The notes beneath the pieces were generated by a model. The model was not told where the DNA came from, did not search any database, and was given only the letters and a program-made list of their open reading frames with translations. A DNA stretch of 64,000 nt, taken from positions 1,178,001 to 1,242,000 of the forward strand of contig NZ_CP095501.1 in the NCBI RefSeq assembly GCF_023100725.1. The letters run 5' to 3'. Both the position numbers and the translations under genes were made by a program. This stretch comes from Arthrobacter antioxidans. GTDB taxonomy: Bacteria; Actinomycetota; Actinomycetes; Actinomycetales; Micrococcaceae. Of the stretch, positions 25,165-33,813 are shown piece after piece. The stretch's first letter is position 1. Every line of letters begins with the position of its first letter.

Positions 25165-25845
25165 ATGACTGAACCTGCCACCGGCACTGCTGTGCCCTCC
25201 ACCGACGCCCTGACCCCGGTGGTCCTGTGGTCGAAGCCGGAATCCGAGCGCGGGGGCACGCCCCTGCTCGTCCTGTTCCACGGCTACATGGCCGACGAGC
25301 AGGACCTCATGGGCCTCGCCGACCACCTGCCCGCCGATTTCACCGTGGTGTCCGTCCGCGCGCCCCTGCCGGCGGGGCCGGGCTACTCCTGGTTCCCGCT
25401 CTCCCGCGAGCTCGACTACTCCGTGGAGCGCGTCGTCGAGAGTGTCACGGCGGTGTCCGGCTGGCTCGACTCCGTCCGTGGGAACCACTCCAGCGTCAGC
25501 CTCCTCGGCTTCTCCCAGGGCATGGCGGTCGCCACGTCGCTCCTGCGGCACCGGCCCACGGACTTCGCGTGCGTCGTCGGGCTCTCGGGGTTCACCGTGC
25601 CGTCGGAGGGCCATGCGTTCTTCCGTGACGACGACGCCGCAGCCTCGCCCGTGCAGTTCTTCTGGGGACGCGACCAGGAGGACCAGGTCATCACGCCGGA
25701 GCTGATCGAGGTCACGCATGCCTGGCTGGTGAAACACACGAAGCTGACGAAGATCCTCTACCCGAACATGTTCCACAGCATCAACCAGCAGGAACTGGCG
25801 CACGTCCGGGAGTTCCTCACCATGACGGTGCTCGGACGCCGCTGA
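25165..25845 (+). CDS. phospholipase/carboxylesterase-family alpha/beta hydrolase
   Basis: A 226-residue esterase of the Abhydrolase_2 family. The oxyanion segment is LLVLFHGYMADEQDLMGLAD, the nucleophile elbow LLGFSQGMAVA (Gly-x-Ser-x-Gly), the acid lies in FFWGRDQEDQVI, and the catalytic His in PNMFHSINQQE. Length fits the family. ATG at 25165 is preferred because GGAAGG lies 7-12 bases upstream; an in-frame ATG at 25156 has no room for a ribosome site. It is divergent from the SGNH gene. Confidence 0.85.
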   Translation: MTEPATGTAVPSTDALTPVVLWSKPESERGGTPLLVLFHGYMADEQDLMGLADHLPADFTVVSVRAPLPAGPGYSWFPLSRELDYSVERVVESVTAVSGWLDSVRGNHSSVSLLGFSQGMAVATSLLRHRPTDFACVVGLSGFTVPSEGHAFFRDDDAAASPVQFFWGRDQEDQVITPELIEVTHAWLVKHTKLTKILYPNMFHSINQQELAHVREFLTMTVLGRR

Positions 25846-25863
25846 CCCCGCCGGGCGGTCGGC

Positions 25864-26100
25864 TCACGCCCCGGCGCGGCTGATCCGGATCGTCTCGCCG
25901 TTGACGCTGACGGTATCCCCGGCGTGCAGCTGCCGGCCGCGGCGCTCCTCGATCTCGCCGTTCACCTGCACGAGTCCGTTGTCGATCAGCGTCTTGGCCT
26001 CGACGCCGTCCTCCGCGAGCGAGGCGAGCTTCAGCGCCTGCCCGAGCCGGATCATGTCGTCGCGGATGGGCAGTTCAGCGATGCCTGCGTCGTCGTTCAT
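25864..26100 (-). CDS. S4-domain RNA-binding protein
   Basis: A 78-residue protein that is one S4 domain: IRDDMIRLGQALKLASL, EAKTLIDNGLVQVNGEIEERRGRQLHAGDTVSVNG. Such small YaaA/YbcJ-type proteins bind structured RNA, often on the ribosome. ATG at 26100 is chosen over 26112 because the latter adds only MMGC. It is convergent with the esterase gene (18-base gap). Confidence 0.83.
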   Translation of the reverse strand: MNDDAGIAELPIRDDMIRLGQALKLASLAEDGVEAKTLIDNGLVQVNGEIEERRGRQLHAGDTVSVNGETIRISRAGA

Positions 26101-26140
26101 GCATCCCATCATGCCGGATGCGCCGCACTAGGCTGTACGG

Positions 26141-27103
26141 GTGTCTGATGCCCCCGCGCTGCCCCCTGCCCTCGGCTTCCCGCTCGCCCTCGCTGCCGGC
26201 CTCGCGATTCCCGTCCAGGGCAGGATCAACGGCGCCCTCGGCACGGTGCTCGACGACGGGATCGCCGCGGCGCTGATCAGCTTCGGGACGGGACTCGTCA
26301 TCATGACCGCCCTCACGCTCGCGCTGCCGAGCGCGCGGGCGGGAGCGCTGCAGATCATCCCGTCCGTGCGGGAGCGGCGGTTCCCGCCCTTCTACATCGC
26401 GGCCGGGGCCATCGGGGCGTTCTTCGTGTTCTCCCAGTCGCTGACCATCGGGATCCTCGGCGTCGCCCTCTTCACGGTGGCGACGGTCATGGGCCAGTCG
26501 CTCAGCGGGCTCCTCGTCGACAAGGCCGGGATCGGCCCCGGGGGCAGGCGCGCCGCCACGCCCATGCGGGTGATCGGCGTCGTGCTGACGGTCCTGTCCG
26601 TCATCTGGGCGGTGTCCCCGCGGTTCGGGGCCGCCGGCGAGGTCTCGGCCTGGCTGGTCCCGGTCCTGCTGCCCGTCGCGGCGGGTGTGCTCATGAGCTT
26701 CCAGCAGGCCATGAACGGGACGGCGGCACTCCACTACGGCACCCCGCTCGCCGCCACCCTCATGAACTTCATCGCGGGCACCGTGGTCCTGCTGTCGGCC
26801 TGGCTGATCAAGATCGCCCTCGCGGGGCCCGGCAATCCGCTGCCCACCGAGTGGTGGTACTACCTCGGCGGGCCTATGGGATGCATCTTCATCGCGCTGG
26901 GCGCGCTGCTGGTGCGCAGCCTCGGGGTCCTGCTCACGGGGCTGTGCATGATCGGTGGCCAGCTCGTGGGGTCGCTCCTCCTGGATCTCGTGGTTCCCGC
27001 GCCCGGCACCATCGTGGTGTTCGCCACGGTGGCCGGCACGCTCCTGACCCTCGCGGCGATCATCCTCACGACGCTGCCCTGGCCGCGGCGCGTCCGGGCC
27101 TAG
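26141..27103 (+). CDS. DMT-superfamily membrane transporter (DUF606/YdcZ type, duplicated)
   Basis: A 320-residue protein with about ten membrane segments in two similar halves. The repeat is visible as LALAAGLAIPVQGRINGALG in the first half and LLPVAAGVLMSFQQAMNGTA in the second, each followed by an ALISFGTG/TLMNFIAGT segment. DUF606 members are DMT-type permeases of unknown substrate. The GTG start at 26141 has TAGGCT ending exactly 6 bases upstream and no Shine-Dalgarno: probably leaderless. It is divergent from the S4 gene. Confidence 0.82.
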   Translation: MSDAPALPPALGFPLALAAGLAIPVQGRINGALGTVLDDGIAAALISFGTGLVIMTALTLALPSARAGALQIIPSVRERRFPPFYIAAGAIGAFFVFSQSLTIGILGVALFTVATVMGQSLSGLLVDKAGIGPGGRRAATPMRVIGVVLTVLSVIWAVSPRFGAAGEVSAWLVPVLLPVAAGVLMSFQQAMNGTAALHYGTPLAATLMNFIAGTVVLLSAWLIKIALAGPGNPLPTEWWYYLGGPMGCIFIALGALLVRSLGVLLTGLCMIGGQLVGSLLLDLVVPAPGTIVVFATVAGTLLTLAAIILTTLPWPRRVRA

Positions 27104-27178
27104 CGTCACCGGGCCCAGCGTCCGCCGGGTCCAGAGTTCACCGGATCCCGCGTCCACGGGGGAGGGCTCCGGCACGCA

Positions 27179-27210
27179 GCAGGGGCCGGCCCCGGAGGAC
27201 CGGCCCCTGC
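27179..27210. terminator. bidirectional hairpin between convergent genes
   Basis: GCAGGGGCCGG (27179-27189) pairs perfectly with CCGGCCCCTGC (27200-27210) around a 10-base loop. It lies between the DUF606 gene and the convergent M28 gene, with no clear T-run on either strand. Confidence 0.65.
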
Positions 27211-27225
27211 CGTGAGCGGTTCCGG

Positions 27226-28848
27226 CTAGCGGTCCGCGACCTCGTGGTCGTGGTCGTGCTCCGGGTGGAGCCCGCCGCCACTCTCGGTGCCGCCGCCGAG
27301 GGGGTTGCCCTCGAAGCGGTCCTTCGTGCCCTTGCCCTTCACCGGGGCGCCGGCGCCGTTCACCTCGACCGTGCTCATGGCGTAGCTGATCGTGAGGTGG
27401 GCGACGGCATCGCTCAGCTGGTCGAGGGCCTCGATGCTGAGGTTGTTGGTGTCGTCGCATGCCGCGTGGTAGCAGGCGTCGTAGGGAGCGCCCGCTTCGC
27501 CGCCGAAGAGCTCTGCCTGCTCGGCGGTCTTGATGCCCTCGGCACCGGTGAACAGCCCGCCGGCCGGGATGCCCTCGGCGATGAAGGGCCCGTAGTCGCT
27601 GCGCCCGCTGAACGCGGTCTCACCGGAGGCCAGGCCCACCGAGGCGAAGTAGTCGTGGAAGTCCTGCTCGATCTGCCCGGAGCCTGCGGGTCCCGCTGCG
27701 GCGCCCGGGCCGACGGGGAAGGCCGAGTTGTCGCCGTCGTACACGAAGCGCCCGAAGTTCGGCGAGCCGATCATGTCGAAATTGAGGTACAGGCCCACGG
27801 AGTCCAGCTGGTCCTTCGCGACGAGATCGGTCACGTAGTGCTCGGCGCCGAGCAGGCCTTCCTCCTCCGCGCCCCACCAGGCGAAGCGGACCTTGTTCTC
27901 GGGCTTGACCTTGCTCATGCCCTCGGCCACGGCGAGGATGCCCGCGCTGCCCGTCCCGTTGTCGTTGATGCCCGGGCCGGCGAGGACGCTGTCCAGGTGC
28001 GCCCCCACCATCACGACGTTGTCCGGGTTGCCGGTGGCCGTCTCGGCGATCACGTTGTACGTCTCGCGGTTCTCCGAGACGGTGTCCACCACCACGCGGC
28101 CGGTCACGCCGTCGCCGATCAGGTCGGTGCCGGCCGCGAAGCTCGCCCCGACGACGGGGATTCTGACGAGGTCCGGCGCTCCGAGCGTCCCGGCCACGGG
28201 ACCGGTGTTCGCCCCCACCCCGGTGTTGAAGATGACGACGGCGCTGGCGCCCGCCGCCTCGGCGTTGGCGGCCTTGACCGCGAAGGTGCAGCTCCCTCGC
28301 TGGACGAGGGCGATGGCCCTGTCCGGGAACCCGACGAAATCGGAGGCCTCGCAGCCGCTGGTGCCGGTCGCGCTCGCCGTGCCGGTCGTGTCGACGGCCT
28401 CGACGACCCCCGCCGCCGCACCGGCGCCGGAGAAGGTCATGGTGGCCACGTCGTCGGGGCCGTAGGTGACGCCGTCGGGCGTGGTCTGTGCCAGCACGGC
28501 GGGGCTGAGTTCCGCGAAGTACGGGAAGGTGAAGGGCTGGACGGTGGGCTTGTAGCCCGCCGCGGTCAGCTTGCCCACGATGTAGTCGACCGAGTCGGAG
28601 TAGCCCTCGGTGCCGGAGGCCCGGGTATCACCGTTGGCTTCGGCGATGGCGTCCAGGGCGGTGAGGTGACCCACCACCTTCTCCACCGTGACGGCGGTCC
28701 GGAGTTTCTTGGAGGAGTTGTTGTTGCTGTTGTCGAAGGTCGGGGCTGCATTGGCCGCGAAGCTGCCTCCGGCCACGAGGGCAACGGTGCCCGCGAGGGC
28801 CAGCGCCGAGCGCCCGAGGCGGGAGCGCGGCGGTAGGGATGTGGTCAT
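27226..28848 (-). CDS. secreted M28-family zinc aminopeptidase with PA domain
   Basis: A 540-residue exported peptidase. An N-terminal signal (basic start, then SALALAGTVALVAGGSFAANA) is followed by a PA insert (about residues 140-260: DFVGFPDRAIALVQRGSC, AGASAVVIFN) and the M28 domain. Zinc ligands are visible: VMVGAHLDSV (His), GINDNGTG (Asp), WWGAEEEGLLGAEHY (Glu-Glu), NFDMIG (Asp) and a C-terminal His in the YHAACDDTNNL region. The end is rich in Gly, His, Asp and Glu. ATG at 28848 is set by TGAGGAA upstream. A CRP/GlxR-like site 43-57 bases upstream suggests catabolite control. It would cut N-terminal residues from peptides outside the cell. Confidence 0.9.
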   Translation of the reverse strand: MTTSLPPRSRLGRSALALAGTVALVAGGSFAANAAPTFDNSNNNSSKKLRTAVTVEKVVGHLTALDAIAEANGDTRASGTEGYSDSVDYIVGKLTAAGYKPTVQPFTFPYFAELSPAVLAQTTPDGVTYGPDDVATMTFSGAGAAAGVVEAVDTTGTASATGTSGCEASDFVGFPDRAIALVQRGSCTFAVKAANAEAAGASAVVIFNTGVGANTGPVAGTLGAPDLVRIPVVGASFAAGTDLIGDGVTGRVVVDTVSENRETYNVIAETATGNPDNVVMVGAHLDSVLAGPGINDNGTGSAGILAVAEGMSKVKPENKVRFAWWGAEEEGLLGAEHYVTDLVAKDQLDSVGLYLNFDMIGSPNFGRFVYDGDNSAFPVGPGAAAGPAGSGQIEQDFHDYFASVGLASGETAFSGRSDYGPFIAEGIPAGGLFTGAEGIKTAEQAELFGGEAGAPYDACYHAACDDTNNLSIEALDQLSDAVAHLTISYAMSTVEVNGAGAPVKGKGTKDRFEGNPLGGGTESGGGLHPEHDHDHEVADR

Positions 28849-28890
28849 GGGATTCCTCAGGGTGCGAGCGCCCGGTCGGTCCGGACTGAC

Positions 28891-28905
28891 GTGACATGGA
28901 TCACA
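28891..28905. promoter_or_regulatory. CRP/GlxR-like site upstream of the aminopeptidase gene
   Basis: GTGA-CATGGA-TCACA matches the TGTGA-N6-TCACA consensus; on the gene's strand it reads TGTGATCCATGTCAC. It is flanked by a wider TGACGTG/CACGTCA inverted repeat. The site ends 42 bases before the start codon. The other 200 bases up to glyS contain only a TAGGCT -10-like hexamer at 29018-29023, probably for glyS. Confidence 0.55.
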
Positions 28906-29126
28906 CGTCACATTGGACCCAACCTAGGAACACAGGGGGCGCCGCGTCAAGGACCGGCGGGCCACGGGATGCGAGCCGCCGGGCGGAACGGGCCCCAGCC
29001 GCGCGGGACGGACCCGGTAGGCTGGCGGGTAGCCTCCGCGCCCGTCCACCGGGCCGGATCACCCGATCCACGCGACCCCCACCAGCGGACCGCACCCAGC
29101 GGCCTGCCCAGAACTGGAGACACACC

Positions 29127-30515
29127 ATGGCAGCAGCCAAGTCAGCACTCGACCCCATCATCTCGCTCGCCAAGCGGCGCGGCTTCGTGTTCCAGTCGGG
29201 GGAGATCTACGGCGGTTCACGGTCTGCCTGGGATTACGGGCCCCTCGGTGCGGAGTTCAAGGAGAACATCAAGCGGCAGTGGTGGCAGACGATGGTGCGC
29301 GGCCGCGAGGACGTCGTCGGGCTCGATTCCGCCGTCATCCTGCCCCGCCAGGTCTGGGAGGCCTCCGGGCACGTCGAGGTCTTCAGCGACCCGCTGGTCG
29401 AGTGCCTCTCCTGCCACAAGCGGTACAGGGCCGACCACCTCGAGGAGGAGTACGAGGAGAAGAAGGGCCGCGCCCCGGAGAACGGGCTGAAGGACGTCAC
29501 CTGCGCGAACTGCGGCACGCGGGGCCAGTGGACCGAGCCGCAGGAGTTCTCCGGACTCCTGAAGACCTTCCTCGGCCCCGTGGCCTCCGAGGAGGGCATG
29601 CACTACCTCCGCCCGGAGACCGCGCAGGGCATCTTCGTGAACTTCAACAACGTGCTCACCACGGCGCGCAAGAAGCCGCCGTTCGGGATCGGGCAGATCG
29701 GCAAGAGCTTCCGCAACGAGATCACGCCGGGCAACTTCATCTTCCGCACGCGGGAGTTCGAGCAGATGGAGATGGAGTTCTTCGTCGAGCCGGGCACCGA
29801 CGAGGAGTGGCACCGGTACTGGATCGACCAGCGGTTCTCCTGGTACACCGACCTCGGCATCAAGGCCGACAACCTGCGCCTCTTCGAGCACCCGCTGGAG
29901 AAGCTGAGCCACTACTCCAAGGGCACCACGGACATCGAGTACCGCTTCGGGTTCTCCGGTTCCGAGTGGGGCGAGCTCGAGGGCATCGCGAATCGCACCG
30001 ACTTCGACCTGTCCACGCACTCCAAGCACTCGGGCACCGATCTCGGCTACTTCAACCAGGCCACCAACGAGCGCTACACGCCGTACGTGATCGAGCCCGC
30101 CGCCGGCCTGACCCGCTCGTTCATGGCGTTCCTCGTGGACTCGTACACCGAGGACGAGGCACCCAACGCCAAGGGCGGCGTGGACAAGCGCACCGTGCTG
30201 AAGCTGGATCCGCGCCTCGCCCCGGTCAAGGCCGCCGTCCTGCCGCTCAGCCGCAACGAGGACCTCTCCCCGAAGGCGAAGGACCTCGCGGCCCAGCTGC
30301 GGAAGTCCTGGAACATCGACTTCGACGACGCCGGGGCCATCGGCCGCCGCTACCGCCGCCAGGACGAGATCGGCACGCCGTTCTGCATCACGGTGGACTT
30401 CGAGACCCTCGACGACCAGGCCGTCACCATCCGCGAGCGCGACAGCATGACGCAGGAGCGCGTGTCCCTCGACAAGGTGCAGGGCTACCTCGCCGAGCGC
30501 CTGATCGGCGCCTGA
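29127..30515 (+). CDS. glyS: glycyl-tRNA synthetase (dimeric type)
   Basis: A 462-residue class II synthetase of the alpha2 (GlyQS) kind. The N-terminal [22 protein letters not shown] and WDYGPLG are signature; a zinc-ribbon insert shows CLSCHKRY and CANCGTRG; class II motif 2 lies in [21 protein letters not shown](EQ); motif 3 in [10 protein letters not shown]; and the anticodon-binding domain ends the protein ([14 protein letters not shown]). ATG at 29127 has GGAGA 9 bases upstream. No T-box was found in the leader. Confidence 0.96.
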   Translation: MAAAKSALDPIISLAKRRGFVFQSGEIYGGSRSAWDYGPLGAEFKENIKRQWWQTMVRGREDVVGLDSAVILPRQVWEASGHVEVFSDPLVECLSCHKRYRADHLEEEYEEKKGRAPENGLKDVTCANCGTRGQWTEPQEFSGLLKTFLGPVASEEGMHYLRPETAQGIFVNFNNVLTTARKKPPFGIGQIGKSFRNEITPGNFIFRTREFEQMEMEFFVEPGTDEEWHRYWIDQRFSWYTDLGIKADNLRLFEHPLEKLSHYSKGTTDIEYRFGFSGSEWGELEGIANRTDFDLSTHSKHSGTDLGYFNQATNERYTPYVIEPAAGLTRSFMAFLVDSYTEDEAPNAKGGVDKRTVLKLDPRLAPVKAAVLPLSRNEDLSPKAKDLAAQLRKSWNIDFDDAGAIGRRYRRQDEIGTPFCITVDFETLDDQAVTIRERDSMTQERVSLDKVQGYLAERLIGA

Positions 30516-31426
30516 TGGCCCTGGACTACCGTGCCTGGCAGGACGGGGACGACCTCGAGCTGATCCAGCTCTGGGGAGGCCCCGAATCGGCGGCCGCCGA
30601 GCAGTTCCGCGGCTCGTTCCGCCCGCCGTCGGACAGCCCCTGGAACCGCTGCATCACCGCGGTGGACCATGGCGTCCCCGTGGCGGCCGGCTGCGTATAC
30701 GGGGCGGCGCTCCACCCGGACCGGCTCTGGTGCTACATCGAGGTCGCCGAGGACCACCGGCGTGCCGGCGTCGGGTCGACGCTCCTCACGATGCTGCAGC
30801 ACGAGGCCGCGGCGTCGCCGTCGGGCGTCACCGTCCTGCGGTCGAAGGTGTCGCCGGGGACCACCGGCGCGGCGTTCGCCGAGGCCACCGGGTTCGGCAC
30901 CCTGCAGCGCTCGCGGCTCGTCGTCGTCGGGCCCGGGGCCCTCGCGGCGCCCGCCTTCGATGACGCGGCCGGGCCGCAGCTCGAGGAGGCGGCCACCGGG
31001 TCCGTGGAGCTCACCCGGGCCCTCGCGGCCTTCTACGAGTCAGTCCACGCCTGGGACCGGGCGGACCTCAGCCTGGGCCGTGCCCAGCAGCTGTTCCTCG
31101 GGGACGCGAGCGGCGCCGGGGGAGCGATCGTGCTGCGGGACCGGCCGAAGGCCGACGGCGGGGCCATCGCGGCCTTCGCGGTCAGCTACACGCAGGCGCG
31201 CACCGATGATCCGGCGGACGTGCTGCTCGGCTACGACACGACCCTGCCCCCGCAGGAGCAGCAGGCCGCCGTCGCCACCCTCATCGCGATGCTCGTGCAC
31301 CAGTACCCCATCCAGCTGGAGGTCGACGACGCCATGGAGGCGCTGGCGGCCGTCGTCGACCCCCTGCTGGCCACGGGCGCGGCACGGCTCGCCGGGCCGG
31401 AGACGCTGGTCGTCGCGACGGGCTGA
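30515..31426 (+). CDS. GNAT-family N-acetyltransferase (tandem domains)
   Basis: A 303-residue protein overlapping the glyS stop by one base (TGATG). The first GNAT domain is clear: WCYIEVAEDHRRAGVGSTLLTML carries the acetyl-CoA loop Arg/Gln-x-x-Gly-x-Gly/Ala (HRRAGVGS). The second half (about 160-303) has the GNAT beta pattern with a degraded CoA loop. The acceptor is unknown. Confidence 0.75.
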   Translation: MALDYRAWQDGDDLELIQLWGGPESAAAEQFRGSFRPPSDSPWNRCITAVDHGVPVAAGCVYGAALHPDRLWCYIEVAEDHRRAGVGSTLLTMLQHEAAASPSGVTVLRSKVSPGTTGAAFAEATGFGTLQRSRLVVVGPGALAAPAFDDAAGPQLEEAATGSVELTRALAAFYESVHAWDRADLSLGRAQQLFLGDASGAGGAIVLRDRPKADGGAIAAFAVSYTQARTDDPADVLLGYDTTLPPQEQQAAVATLIAMLVHQYPIQLEVDDAMEALAAVVDPLLATGAARLAGPETLVVATG

Positions 31427-31449
31427 GGACGCTGGTCGTCGCGACGGGC
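31402..31449 (+). repeat. 22-base direct repeat spanning the GNAT stop codon
   Basis: The 22 bases at 31402-31423, starting GACGCTGGTCG, recur exactly at 31428-31449, separated by TGAG. The first copy encodes the last residues (TLVVATG) and the second lies after the stop. It looks like a small recent slippage duplication. Confidence 0.9.
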
Positions 31450-31465
31450 CGGGGACCGGGGCGCG

Positions 31466-32281
31466 TCAGCCGCGGTCGTGCCGTCCGGCCTCCTGGTCCG
31501 CGAGGTCCGCGGCCTCCCGCTCGGTCACGGTCATGGCCCCGCCGCCGAGGTGCGCGGGCATCCACCAGGCGCCGGGCTCCGGGGTCACCGGGAAGTCGGC
31601 GATGCACGTCTCGATGCCGTCCTGGAGCTCCCGGCGGAGCTTCTCCGTCTCCTCGGCGACGTCGAGCCCCGGCGCGTGGCGGATGGCGGGGCTGATGTGG
31701 ACGCGGACGGGGGACCTCCACGCGCGCCGGAGGGAGAAGCCGTGGCCGCGGGTCAGCAGCCGGTGGGAACCCCAGACGGAGACGGGGATCACGGGGACCC
31801 CGGCCTCGGCGGCGAGCCGTACCGCGCCGGTCTTGAGCGCGCGGACGGTGTAGCTGCGGGACACCCCGGCCTCGGGGAGGATCGCCACGTACTCGCCGGC
31901 CCGCAGCTTCGCGAGGGCGTCGTCGTACGCGGGCGCGCCCGCCTTCCGGTCCGTGACGACGTGCCCGAGGCCGAAGACGAACGGGCTGACGAACCAGTGC
32001 TCCGCCGCGCGCCGGGAGATCATGTAGCGCGCCTGGATGCGGGCGTGGTTCCACAGGACGAGTTCCGCGAAGGCGAAGTCCAGGTAGCCGAAGTGCGTGA
32101 TGACGACGACGGCGCCGTGCCCGGGCACGGCGCGGCGCGACCGCCCGTTCAGCGGGTCCGACGCGGGCAGGTTCTCCGTCCCGGTGACCGTGACCGGCAG
32201 GCGCAGCGCCGCGAACGCGGTCTTGCCCGCATACACGACGAACCGGTACATGCGGTCGCTCTGCCGCGGTTTCCATCCCAT
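31466..32281 (-). CDS. PlsC-family 1-acyl-glycerol-3-phosphate acyltransferase
   Basis: A 271-residue acyltransferase. The catalytic His-x4-Asp motif is ITHFGYLDF (His63, Asp68), and the acyl-acceptor loop reads AILPEAGVSRSYTVR (variant of the usual FPEGTRS block), followed by PVIPVSVWGSH. It would transfer acyl groups in phospholipid or related lipid synthesis at the membrane. The variant second block, with Ala-Gly-Val in place of Gly-Thr-Arg, leaves the exact acceptor open. Confidence 0.8.
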   Translation of the reverse strand: MGWKPRQSDRMYRFVVYAGKTAFAALRLPVTVTGTENLPASDPLNGRSRRAVPGHGAVVVITHFGYLDFAFAELVLWNHARIQARYMISRRAAEHWFVSPFVFGLGHVVTDRKAGAPAYDDALAKLRAGEYVAILPEAGVSRSYTVRALKTGAVRLAAEAGVPVIPVSVWGSHRLLTRGHGFSLRRAWRSPVRVHISPAIRHAPGLDVAEETEKLRRELQDGIETCIADFPVTPEPGAWWMPAHLGGGAMTVTEREAADLADQEAGRHDRG

Positions 32282-32283
32282 GC

Positions 32284-32920
32284 TCAGATCCCTCTTCCTG
32301 CCCTCGGTGGTCGCGGGAAGAACCCGCTGGTGCTCTCTATGTACTCTTTGTACCCCGGCCGGGCGGACATCCGCTGCTCGGTCAGGGGTTTTCCGGTCTT
32401 CGCGGCGAGGGCCCAGCCCATGAGGGCGGGGGAGAGGACGTCAGCACCCCGGGCCAGGAGTCGGCGGCCACGAGGAAGAGCCCCGTCCGGACCAGGGCGT
32501 CGCCGAAAGAGTTCGGGTGCCGCGTGTACCGCCACAGGCCGGTGTCGAGCACCGTCCCGCGGCGCGACGGGTCGTTCCTGAAGGAGGCCAGCTCGTGGTC
32601 ACCCACGGCCTCGAGGACCAGGCCGGCGGCCCAGACCGGGAGCATCTCCTCGTACCGGGGTCCTCCTCGCCGCCGCGGCCGCGCCAGCCGATGAACGCGG
32701 CGAGCCGGAGGCCCCAGACCGCCACGAGGACCAGCACGAGGGTCCGCCGTCCGTCGTCGCCCTCGCCCGCCGAGGCCAGGAACACGACGACGGCGATCAC
32801 GCCGTGGCGTCGCTGCGCGGTCGCCACGGCGGAGGTGAGCGCCATCAGCAGGACGACGGCGTCGATCGAGAGGCCGAGGCCGCCGAGGAAGGAGGAGAGG
32901 GCGAATCCGGTCATGGGCAC
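32284..32920 (-). pseudogene. decayed DUF1295 (steroid-reductase-like) membrane protein gene
   Basis: Three minus-strand frames each hold one part of a DUF1295 protein: about 32650-32920 (N-terminal membrane segments, then LRLAAFIGWRGRG), about 32420-32645 (LVLEAVGDHELASFRNDP and GLWRYTRHPNSFGDALV) and about 32284-32450 (GKPLTEQRMSARPGYKEYI). Between parts 1 and 2 roughly 40 family residues are missing, and two frame changes are needed, so the gene is broken. Intact members are about 260 residues, with a reductase-like fold. Stop is at 32284, 2 bases before the PlsC gene start. Confidence 0.8.
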
Positions 32921-32951
32921 CGTCGGGGGGATCGCGGGTGGGGGGAGGGGG

Positions 32952-33686
32952 TCATGCGGTGATGTCGAGCGGATCCCCGGCGCGGAAGAGCGGGGCGGAC
33001 CGTTCGAGGACGCGGCGGTCGATCACCGCACCGGTGTCCTCGGCGAAGCGGCCCAGGAGGAACGAGGTGCTCATGCCGTGCCAGACCGGCACCGTCCGGA
33101 ACATGAAGTGGCCGGCGCCGAGCATCCGCACGTAGCGCACGTCCGCCGCCACCGGTTGGGCCCGGCGGGCGAAGGCGAGCGACGCCGTCGGGCTCGTCCA
33201 CCGGTCGGTGTCACCGTGCATGATCAGGAGGCTGCGGCCGCGGACCGGCTCGACGGGGCTCGAGGGCGCAAGCCACGGGGCGAGGGCCGCGACGGCGCGG
33301 ACCTGCGGGTGCCCCGCGGCGGAGAGCGCCGTCAGACCGCCCATCGAGTGGCCGAGGAGGTAGACCGGCACGTCCGGGTGCTCCACGCTGATCCGCCCGA
33401 GCGCCCACCGGGCGTCCCGGAGGGCCGACCGGTCCTCCCCGTTCCACCCGCGGACCCGGTTGCGCAGCGTCCAGACCGCGAGTCCCTGCCCGCCGCCGCC
33501 GGAGGCCAGGCGCGCGGCGAAGGGGCGCATCCGGAGGGGGCTGAGGTGCGTGGGCCGCACCGCGTCGTAGCTGTCCGCCCGGCCGCCGTGCAGGACGAGC
33601 GCCACACCGCGCACCTCGGACGCCGCGCCGCCGATCGAGAGCACGGGATCCCTCTCCCGTGCCGGGGGTGTTGCCTTCGCTGCCAC
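32952..33686 (-). CDS. alpha/beta hydrolase
   Basis: A 244-residue serine hydrolase-fold protein. The oxyanion strand is GVALVLHGGRADSYD, the nucleophile elbow YLLGHSMGGLTALS (Ser), the acid lies in LLIMHGDTDRWTSP (Asp) and the His in MLGAGHFMF. No signal peptide. The substrate cannot be told. It stands alone between the broken DUF1295 gene and the divergent YibE/F gene. Confidence 0.82.
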   Translation of the reverse strand: MAAKATPPARERDPVLSIGGAASEVRGVALVLHGGRADSYDAVRPTHLSPLRMRPFAARLASGGGGQGLAVWTLRNRVRGWNGEDRSALRDARWALGRISVEHPDVPVYLLGHSMGGLTALSAAGHPQVRAVAALAPWLAPSSPVEPVRGRSLLIMHGDTDRWTSPTASLAFARRAQPVAADVRYVRMLGAGHFMFRTVPVWHGMSTSFLLGRFAEDTGAVIDRRVLERSAPLFRAGDPLDITA

Positions 33687-33813
33687 GTGCCACCTCTCTC
33701 CGCCCCGGACGGGGCTGCCTCGGCCCGGGGCGGGCTCCCTGCGTAGAATCGCAGACGGTGCCCGGCACGCCTGTCACCGCACCATCCAACCAGCCCGACC
33801 ACCGAGGATGCCC

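Noticed and set aside
26075..27460. 461-codon minus-strand frame opposite the DUF606 gene
   Set aside because: Asp/Arg/His-rich nonsense-like translation, and it overlaps three supported features.
28849..29126. possible T-box riboswitch before glyS
   Set aside because: No T-box core, no terminator/antiterminator pair and no specifier loop could be seen; only a promoter-like hexamer.
31402..31449. 22-base direct repeat as an attachment site or transposon target duplication
   Set aside because: Only 4 bases separate the copies and no integrase or transposase is near, so slippage is simpler.
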